NCBI GenBank assembly: GCA_024103515.1
Contig: JAGGIK010000003.1
Coordinates: 19,803 to 83,802 of the forward strand
Direction of reading: 5' to 3'
DNA length: 64,000 nucleotides
From: Snodgrassella sp.
Lineage (GTDB): Bacteria; Pseudomonadota; Gammaproteobacteria; Burkholderiales; Neisseriaceae
A model generated the notes under the pieces. It saw only the letters and a list, made by a program, of their open reading frames with translations. It did not search any database and was not told where the DNA came from. This document shows, piece after piece, positions 57,875 to 64,000 of this stretch. Each line of letters starts with the position of its first letter. Positions within the stretch are counted from its first letter, which is position 1. The position numbers and the translations under genes were made by a program.

Positions 57875-60154
57875 ATGAATGCTGTAGCCAATCTGAAAGT
57901 AACCAAACGCGATGGCAGTTTGGAAGACATTAATCTGGATAAAATTCATAAAGTCGTTACCTGGGCTGCTGAAGGTCTAGATAATGTTTCAGTATCGCTA
58001 GTAGAAATGCGTTCACATATTCAGTTTTATAACGGTATTCGAACTGATGATATCCACGAAACCATCATTAAGGCTGCCGCGGATCTAATTTCCGTTGAAT
58101 CGCCAGATTATCAGTATCTCGCAGCCCGTCTGGCTATCTTTCATCTGCGTAAAATAGCATTTGGTCAGTTTGAACCACCGCACTTATATAATCACGTCAC
58201 AAAGTTGACCAATGAAGGCAAATATGACGCCCATATTTTACAAGACTATAGTCGTGAAGAATTTGAGCAGCTTAATGCCTATATCGATCACCAGCGTGAT
58301 ATGAGTTTTTCTTATGCAGCAGTTAAACAATTAGATGGTAAATATCTGGTACAAAATCGGGTAACCAAACAAATTTATGAAAGTCCACAGTTCCTGTATA
58401 TGTTAGTGGCAATGTGCCTGTTTGCCCGCTATCCGCAAGCTACGCGGCTAAATTATGTGAAGAAATTTTATGATGCTATCAGTAATTTTAAAATTTCCTT
58501 ACCTACTCCTATTATGGCGGGTGTACGCACACCAACACGACAATTTTCGTCCTGCGTGCTGATTGAATGTGATGATAGTCTGGACAGCATCAACGCCACA
58601 ACCAGTGCCATTGTAAAATATGTATCTCAACGTGCCGGTATCGGTATCAATGCCGGTCGTATCCGAGCTTTAGGTAGTGAAATTCGCGGCGGAGAAGCTC
58701 AACATACAGGTTGCATCCCTTTTTATAAAATGTTTCAGGCAGCAGTCAAATCTTGTTCACAAGGCGGTGTGCGTGGTGGAGCGGCTACTTTATTCTATCC
58801 ACTATGGCACTTAGAAGTTGAAAGCCTGCTGGTATTAAGAAATAATCGCGGTGTAGAAGAGAACCGTGTTCGCCATCTGGATTATGGCGTGCAGATTAAT
58901 CGTTTACTTTATTCTCGTTTAATCAAAAACAGCACCATTACTCTGTTTTCACCTTCAGATGTACCAGGTCTTTACGATGCATTCTTTGCTGATCAAGATG
59001 AATTTGAACGTTTGTATGAAATGTATGAACGTGATGAAACAATTACCAAACGCAGTATTCCTGCGGTCGATTTATTTTCATTGCTTATGCAGGAACGCGC
59101 CAGCACCGGTCGGATCTACATCCAAAATGTGGATCACTGCAATACACACAGTCCATTTAATCCGCAATTAGCACCGGTACGTCAGTCCAATCTGTGTCTG
59201 GAAATAGCGTTGCCAACCAAACCATTAAATGATATTAACGATTCAAATGGTGAAATTGCCTTATGCACCCTGTCAGCATTCAATCTTGGTGCCATCAATC
59301 ATCTGGAAGAACTTGAAGAATTGGCTGAACTAGCCACTCGTGCATTAGATGCACTATTAGATTATCAGAACTACCCAATTAAAGCTGCAGAAGTGGCCAC
59401 CTTGAACAGACGTACATTAGGTATTGGTGTTATTAATTATGCCTACTATCTGGCTAAAAATAAGGTTAAATATAGTGATGGATCCGCGATTGCGTTAACA
59501 CACCGTACTTTTGAAGCAATTCAGTACTATGTCCTTAAAGCTTCTGTGAAACTGGCACAGGAATTGGGTACATGTCCAAAATTCAGCGAAACTACCTATG
59601 CTCAGGGACTATTACCAATAGATACATACAAAAAAGATCTCGACAAAATCTGTCAGGAACCATTGCATCTGGATTGGGAAAGTCTGCGTTCTGATATCGT
59701 CAAACATGGCCTACGTAATTCCACCCTCACTGCCTTGATGCCTTCGGAAACATCTAGTCAAATTGCCAATGCTACTAATGGCATTGAACCACCACGCGGT
59801 CTGGTATCGATCAAGGCGTCTAAAGACGGTATTTTAAAACAGGTGGTACCTGAATTTGAGCGTCTACAACACCAATATGAATTATTGTGGGATATGCCAA
59901 GTAATGAAGGCTACCTGCATTTGGTCGGAATCATGCAAAAATTCATCGATCAGTCCATTTCGGCCAATACAAATTACGATCCACAGCGTTTCGAAGGACA
60001 GAAAGTACCGATGAAACAGCTAATTAAAGATTTACTTACTGCGTATAAATTTGGTTTGAAAACCCTGTATTATCAAAATACCCGTGACGGGGCAGATGAT
60101 ATGCAAACCAATATCCAAGATGACGGCTGTGCCGGTGGTGCTTGCAAAATCTGA
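57875..60154 (+). CDS. nrdA: Class Ia ribonucleotide reductase, alpha subunit
   Basis: A 759-residue catalytic subunit reducing NDPs to dNDPs. N-terminal ATP-cone (about 5-95; the dATP-sensing activity site), active-site Cys227 (SSCVLIECDD), thiyl Cys in NLCLEI with the following Glu, and the partner Cys in ALCTLSAFNLGAIN. The mobile C-terminal pair is Cys752 and Cys757 (DDGCAGGACKI), which takes electrons from thioredoxin or glutaredoxin. Preceded by two NrdR boxes; nrdB follows 57 bp downstream. Confidence 0.97.
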   Translation: MNAVANLKVTKRDGSLEDINLDKIHKVVTWAAEGLDNVSVSLVEMRSHIQFYNGIRTDDIHETIIKAAADLISVESPDYQYLAARLAIFHLRKIAFGQFEPPHLYNHVTKLTNEGKYDAHILQDYSREEFEQLNAYIDHQRDMSFSYAAVKQLDGKYLVQNRVTKQIYESPQFLYMLVAMCLFARYPQATRLNYVKKFYDAISNFKISLPTPIMAGVRTPTRQFSSCVLIECDDSLDSINATTSAIVKYVSQRAGIGINAGRIRALGSEIRGGEAQHTGCIPFYKMFQAAVKSCSQGGVRGGAATLFYPLWHLEVESLLVLRNNRGVEENRVRHLDYGVQINRLLYSRLIKNSTITLFSPSDVPGLYDAFFADQDEFERLYEMYERDETITKRSIPAVDLFSLLMQERASTGRIYIQNVDHCNTHSPFNPQLAPVRQSNLCLEIALPTKPLNDINDSNGEIALCTLSAFNLGAINHLEELEELAELATRALDALLDYQNYPIKAAEVATLNRRTLGIGVINYAYYLAKNKVKYSDGSAIALTHRTFEAIQYYVLKASVKLAQELGTCPKFSETTYAQGLLPIDTYKKDLDKICQEPLHLDWESLRSDIVKHGLRNSTLTALMPSETSSQIANATNGIEPPRGLVSIKASKDGILKQVVPEFERLQHQYELLWDMPSNEGYLHLVGIMQKFIDQSISANTNYDPQRFEGQKVPMKQLIKDLLTAYKFGLKTLYYQNTRDGADDMQTNIQDDGCAGGACKI

Positions 60155-60211
60155 CCATCGTTTGCAGCACTAATCTTCTGATCCAACGCGAATTAAGAAA
60201 AGAGAAATATT

Positions 60212-61366
60212 ATGGCATGTGAACATCTGACCATGAATTACAGCACATTCTGCCAAAAACCTAACGATCCGCTAAAAGAACCGATGTTTTTCGGGCAACC
60301 TGTTAACGTAGCACGTTACGACCAACAAAAATTCGATATTTTTGAAAAACTGATTGAAAAACAATTATCCTTTTTCTGGCGACCAGAAGAAGTTGATTTG
60401 TCCCGCGATCGCATTGACTATACCAATCTACCAGAGCATGAAAAACATATCTTCATCTCCAATCTAAAATATCAGACCTTATTAGACTCAATCCAGGGTC
60501 GCAGTCCCAATGTAGCTATGCTACCACTGGTATCTATTCCAGAGCTAGAAACATGGATTGAAACATGGTCATTTTCTGAAACAATTCACTCACGCAGCTA
60601 CACGCATATCATTCGCAACATCGTTAATGATCCAAGCACCATATTTGATGACATTGTTCAAAATACTCATATCATTGCTAGAGCCGAAGAAATTGCCTGC
60701 TACTATGACGATCTGATCGAATACACGCAGTATTACAACCTACTGGGTGTTGGCAAACATCAGGTGGATGGTAAAACCATCGAAATTGATTTACATACCT
60801 TAAAGAAAAAGCTATATCTATGTCTAATGTGCGTTAACGTACTTGAAGCAATTCGCTTTTATGTATCCTTTGCCTGTTCATTTGCATTTGCCGAGCGCGA
60901 ATTAATGGAAGGTAATGCCAAAATTATCAAACTAATTGCCCGTGATGAGGCGCTGCATTTGACCGGCACTCAGCAAATACTTAATCTGATGCGTAACGGT
61001 GCTGATGATCCTGAGATGGTACAGATCGCTGCGGAAACTGAAGAAGAATGTGTTCAGATTTTCCGTCGTGCAGCCATGCAGGAAAAAGAATGGGCAGCGT
61101 ATTTATTCAAAGATGGTTCCATGATTGGATTGAACCAAGATATTCTTGGTCAATATATAGAATATATCACTAACCTACGCATGCAGGCAGTTGGATTGCC
61201 AGTGGTCTTTGATCACGCGAAACAAAACCCCATTCCATGGATCAATGCATGGCTGTCATCTGATAACGTACAGGTGGCACCACAAGAAGTCGAAGTCAGC
61301 TCCTATCTGGTAGGTCAGATTGATGCTGAGCTCAATGAAGATGATCTCAGTGATTTTGAACTGTAA
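60212..61366 (+). CDS. nrdB: Class Ia ribonucleotide reductase, beta subunit
   Basis: A 384-residue di-iron subunit carrying the tyrosyl radical. Iron ligands and radical site are in register with Escherichia coli NrdB: Asp92 ([10 protein letters not shown]), Glu123, His126 and radical Tyr130 ([12 protein letters not shown]), then the second E-x-x-H in [12 protein letters not shown]. The extreme C-terminus (about 375-384, acidic E-D-D-L-S-D-F-E-L) is the NrdA-docking tail. Followed by the yfaE-type ferredoxin that serves it. Confidence 0.97.
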   Translation: MACEHLTMNYSTFCQKPNDPLKEPMFFGQPVNVARYDQQKFDIFEKLIEKQLSFFWRPEEVDLSRDRIDYTNLPEHEKHIFISNLKYQTLLDSIQGRSPNVAMLPLVSIPELETWIETWSFSETIHSRSYTHIIRNIVNDPSTIFDDIVQNTHIIARAEEIACYYDDLIEYTQYYNLLGVGKHQVDGKTIEIDLHTLKKKLYLCLMCVNVLEAIRFYVSFACSFAFAERELMEGNAKIIKLIARDEALHLTGTQQILNLMRNGADDPEMVQIAAETEEECVQIFRRAAMQEKEWAAYLFKDGSMIGLNQDILGQYIEYITNLRMQAVGLPVVFDHAKQNPIPWINAWLSSDNVQVAPQEVEVSSYLVGQIDAELNEDDLSDFEL

Positions 61367-61426
61367 CTTTAGCCACATTTATTGCCTGCTGAACCTCAGC
61401 CATCAGCAGAGTAATGCGCAGACACC

Positions 61427-61735
61427 ATGCTGATAACCACCTGTGATAAAACCTTCACTCTGCAACCAGATGAAACCTTACTGGAAGGGCTAGAGCGTAC
61501 CGGTCATGACGTAGAATACCAATGTCGCAATGGATATTGTGGATCCTGCCGACTTAAGCTTATTTCCGGACAAGTAAGCTATAACGAGCCACCTCTGGCC
61601 TATGTCGGCAAGGATGAAATTCTACCTTGTTGCTGCCATCCTCAGACTGATCTGGACATAGTCTGCCATCTTAGAGTCAATACACCTGAACATAACCCAG
61701 ACATATTTGCCCGAGATTTATTCGAAACTGAATAA
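61427..61735 (+). CDS. yfaE: 2Fe-2S ferredoxin, YfaE type
   Basis: A 102-residue plant-type ferredoxin with cluster cysteines Cys33, Cys38, Cys41 (CRNGYCGSC) and one of the run at 68-70 (LPCCCHP). Its position directly after nrdAB is that of Escherichia coli yfaE, whose product supplies electrons to rebuild and maintain the di-iron tyrosyl cofactor of NrdB. Sixty bp separate it from nrdB and no terminator intervenes, so one nrdAB-yfaE transcript is likely. Confidence 0.93.
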   Translation: MLITTCDKTFTLQPDETLLEGLERTGHDVEYQCRNGYCGSCRLKLISGQVSYNEPPLAYVGKDEILPCCCHPQTDLDIVCHLRVNTPEHNPDIFARDLFETE

Positions 61736-61810
61736 ATTAATCCATCAACCTTTACATCACTCCAGCGGCAAGCTATCTTAGTAAAACCCTTAATCAGTGA
61801 AAGTAAAACC

Positions 61811-62542
61811 ATGTTACTCGGCGTCAACATTGATCATGTGGCTACAGTGCGCAATGCACGTGGCAGCATCTACCCCAGTCCACTTGAAGCCGCCTTACTG
61901 GCCGAAACTCATGGTGCTGATCTGATTACCATGCATTTGCGCGAAGATCGGCGTCACATTAAAGACGATGATGTTTTTGCTGTTAAAAACGCCATCAGCA
62001 CCAGACTAAATCTGGAAATGGCTTTAACACCAGAAATGCTGGAAAATGCACTGACTGTTCAGCCTGATGATGTCTGCATCGTTCCAGAAAAACGGCAGGA
62101 ACTCACCACTGAAGGCGGTCTCGATGTATTATCCCAACAGGATACCATAGCTGAATTTACCCACAAACTGACTGCTGCAGGTATCCGCGTTTCATTGTTT
62201 ATTGATGCTGATGAGCGGCAGATTCAAGCCAGCCATGACGTAGGAGCAACTGTTATCGAATTACATACTGGCTCCTATGCTGATGCCTATAATCAGCAAG
62301 AACGTAATCGTCAGTTGATACGTCTTGAAGAAGCGGCTATACAGGCAAGCGAGCTGGGACTGGTTGTTAATGCTGGACATGGACTCAATATTCACAATGT
62401 AGCTCCTGTTGCCAGAATATTGTCCATAAAAGAACTTAATATTGGCCATGCCTTAATTGCTCAAGCCATTTTTATTGGTTTGCCACAAGCCATTGAAAAA
62501 ATGAAACAAGCCATTTTCCGCGCTCGCAGTATTCCATATTAA
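61811..62542 (+). CDS. pdxJ: Pyridoxine 5'-phosphate synthase
   Basis: A 243-residue TIM-barrel enzyme joining 1-deoxyxylulose-5-phosphate and 3-amino-2-oxopropyl phosphate to pyridoxine phosphate. Family segments are strong: [17 protein letters not shown] at the start, the catalytic H-L-R-E-D-R-R-H-I at about 44-52, E-L-H-T-G-S-Y-A and [11 protein letters not shown]. acpS follows 20 bp downstream, the pdxJ-acpS order typical of proteobacteria. Confidence 0.97.
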   Translation: MLLGVNIDHVATVRNARGSIYPSPLEAALLAETHGADLITMHLREDRRHIKDDDVFAVKNAISTRLNLEMALTPEMLENALTVQPDDVCIVPEKRQELTTEGGLDVLSQQDTIAEFTHKLTAAGIRVSLFIDADERQIQASHDVGATVIELHTGSYADAYNQQERNRQLIRLEEAAIQASELGLVVNAGHGLNIHNVAPVARILSIKELNIGHALIAQAIFIGLPQAIEKMKQAIFRARSIPY

Positions 62543-62562
62543 ATTTCAGACAAGAGGACAAA

Positions 62563-62949
62563 ATGATCTACGGTATTGGTACAGATTTAGTAAAAATTGA
62601 CCGTATCGGCAAAATGTGTAAAACCTACGGTGGCAATGCCGTAGCAAAAAAAATATTATCTCGTGTTGAAGCTTTAGAATGGCCTTCAGCTACTAATCCT
62701 GTGATATTTCTAGCTAAACGCTTTGCAGCCAAAGAAGCCTTTGCCAAAGCAGTTCATACCGGTTTACGCAGTCCAGTAACATTACGTAATATCGGTATTG
62801 GCCACAACGAAATCGGTCGTCCCGAATTTATTATCGAAAAACCGTTAGCATTATGGTTACAACAGAAAAACATCGGTACCATTCATCTGAGCCTTAGTGA
62901 TGAAGATAACCATATCATTGCTTTTGCAGTTGCTGAGTATACCAAATGA
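62563..62949 (+). CDS. acpS: Holo-[acyl-carrier-protein] synthase
   Basis: A 128-residue magnesium enzyme transferring phosphopantetheine from CoA to acyl carrier protein. Metal-binding Asp8 lies in YGIGTDLVKIDRI and the catalytic Glu near residue 58 in RFAAKEAFAKA. AGAGGA precedes the ATG. Its stop overlaps the start of the Nudix gene (ATGA), so the two are translationally coupled. Confidence 0.96.
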   Translation: MIYGIGTDLVKIDRIGKMCKTYGGNAVAKKILSRVEALEWPSATNPVIFLAKRFAAKEAFAKAVHTGLRSPVTLRNIGIGHNEIGRPEFIIEKPLALWLQQKNIGTIHLSLSDEDNHIIAFAVAEYTK

Positions 62950-63734
62950 GCAAATCCAAACTTATCGAAGTAGTAGCTGGTGTATTGTATAACCATGAAG
63001 GGGCTTTCTTACTGAGTTCTCGTCCCGAAGGCAAACCTTATGCAGGCTATTGGGAATTTGCAGGTGGTAAAGTTGAAATGGGAGAAAGTCGACTGACTGC
63101 ATTGCAACGAGAATTTATTGAGGAGCTGGGTATTCAAATCCAGTCTGCTACGCCATGGCTAACACGGGTCCATCACTATGAACATGCTCATGTTCACTTA
63201 CACTTTTTCCGTATAGCCGCCAGTCAATGGCATGGGCAATTAACTGCACGCGAAAATCAAAGCTGGCATTGGCAGAAACCGAATGCCAGCACAGTATCAC
63301 CCATGCTGCCGGCTAATGCCCCCATTTTGGCTGCACTAGCCATTCCAACCGCGTTTACCGGCAAATTAAAGAGCGGATTTAGTGCCAAGACAAACCACCA
63401 ATTAATGCAAATCCAGCCTTATCAAGCAAACTTATCCCCCAACACCCTAGTATTTGCAACAGCCAGTCAGCTTCCAACCATCAGCCAGCATCATCCACGT
63501 AGCCATATATGGACCATATGTCAAAACCGAAAAGAATGGTATCAGGCTCAGAGCACAGCTGCTGTTATTTGGCCACTACGCAACCAACATGACCGGCAGC
63601 AACTACTCAATCTATTACAACAATCCGATATTCCACTCCCAATAATGGTTTTATATACAGAAAACTACACAGATGACATCAACTGGATGGCCTTAGGCGT
63701 ACATGGCATCATAAAAGAAAGTGAGAACGTATAA
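62946..63734 (+). CDS. Nudix hydrolase (MutT-type) with C-terminal ThiE-like extension
   Basis: A 262-residue two-part protein. N-terminal MutT-like Nudix domain with a complete box G-x5-E-x7-R-E-F-I-E-E-L-G from Gly41 to Gly62, probably an 8-oxo-dGTP diphosphatase. From about residue 128 a second segment resembles the C-terminal half of a thiamine-phosphate-synthase barrel, ending M-A-L-G-V-H-G-I-I, but lacks obvious active-site residues. MutT-ThiE fusions of this type are known in proteobacteria. Four-base overlap with acpS. Confidence 0.85.
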   Translation: MSKSKLIEVVAGVLYNHEGAFLLSSRPEGKPYAGYWEFAGGKVEMGESRLTALQREFIEELGIQIQSATPWLTRVHHYEHAHVHLHFFRIAASQWHGQLTARENQSWHWQKPNASTVSPMLPANAPILAALAIPTAFTGKLKSGFSAKTNHQLMQIQPYQANLSPNTLVFATASQLPTISQHHPRSHIWTICQNRKEWYQAQSTAAVIWPLRNQHDRQQLLNLLQQSDIPLPIMVLYTENYTDDINWMALGVHGIIKESENV

Positions 63735-63918
63735 ATAATAATTGACATTAAGCTTCTTACTGATTTTACTCACCAAATGAGCATGACCCAATAGACTACG
63801 TTAACGAAATAACTATAGAGCACTAATGCCCAGATAGCCGAGTCAACGATCTTAACCATAGAAAATGTTTCAATATTTTGTAAATACCCCAAACTGAGTA
63901 CAAGATTCAAGTAGAAAA
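63735..63918. other. Short spacer before IS fragment
   Basis: No recognisable feature apart from the approach to the transposase 3' end; an IS terminal inverted repeat is likely here but not identified. Confidence 0.3.
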
Positions 63919-64000
63919 TCATACTGCTTGTTTTAGTGTTTTATACTCAATCGGCGTCATATTATTTAGTGCTTCATGAGGCCTTTCAGTATTATAAATG
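63919..64000 (-). mobile_element. 3' end of an IS3-family transposase (orfB), cut by window edge
   Basis: On the minus strand the frame reads IYNTERPHEALNNMTPIEY and K-T-L-K-Q-A-V then a stop, the conserved C-terminal Y-N-x-x-R-P-H-x-A-L-x-x-x-T-P of IS3-family OrfB. No disruption in the 27 codons visible, unlike the older relics, so this copy may be intact. Confidence 0.8.

Overview
The window looks like a chromosomal segment of a low-GC member of the Neisseriaceae, most probably a Snodgrassella-type bee-gut symbiont. This rests on the look of the housekeeping proteins, on a pair of Neisseriaceae DNA-uptake-like 12-mers forming a hairpin at 3.45 kb, and on the autotransporter and toxin-related genes; the genus is an inference, not a database result. 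Genes are AT-rich and separated by unusually long AT-rich spacers, several of which hold rotted insertion sequences.

Layout. 1-2.1 kb: two decayed IS3-family elements. 2.5-8.4 kb: a PEBP-family protein converging on the translation/transcription operon rimP-nusA-infB-rbfA (minus strand), which has a terminator-like hairpin in its leader. 8.9-12.2 kb: kup, argC, erpA. 12.7-14.2 kb: katA catalase, then an IS256-type remnant. 15.0-19.2 kb: lptFG divergent from pepA-holC. 19.3-22.6 kb (minus): a dTDP-4-dehydrorhamnose reductase-like gene, ribD, a lipoprotein and nrdR. 23.2-26.3 kb: a GNAT acetyltransferase, msrAB, pgsA, then a tRNA cluster (three Gly-GCC, one Cys-GCA, one divergent Cys-like, one Leu-UAA) in the same order as Escherichia coli pgsA-glyW-cysT-leuZ.

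27.0-35.5 kb is the most accessory-looking part: a 1089-residue autotransporter with an ESPR-type signal and a GGGNT repeat linker, an orphan HlyC-like acyltransferase that lacks the two catalytic residues, a small frameshifted ORF that resembles a colicin immunity protein, and the peroxide-defence pair ahpF/ahpC. 35.6-37.6 kb: sspA-sspB and a Nif3-family protein. 38.1-39.2 kb: a decayed IS3 element. 39.5-50.7 kb: a xanthine-type permease, dapA-bamC, a small membrane protein, rdgB-hemW-ridA-apaH, an ACP/MliC-like lipoprotein, hslVU behind a candidate heat-shock promoter, and bioY. 51.0-51.9 kb: another decayed IS3 copy. 52.5-63.7 kb: glnB, purL-luxS, the class Ia ribonucleotide reductase block nrdA-nrdB-yfaE behind two NrdR boxes, and pdxJ-acpS-mutT. 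The window ends inside another IS3-family transposase.

How parts connect: NrdR (22.1 kb) probably represses nrdAB (57.9 kb) through the two boxes; KatA, AhpCF and MsrAB form an oxidative-stress set; LptFG, BamC and the autotransporter all belong to outer-membrane biogenesis. I found no CRISPR array, prophage or complete defence island. The least-explained items are the catalytically altered HlyC homologue with the neighbouring immunity-like relic, the divergent second tRNA-Cys, and the rimP leader terminator.
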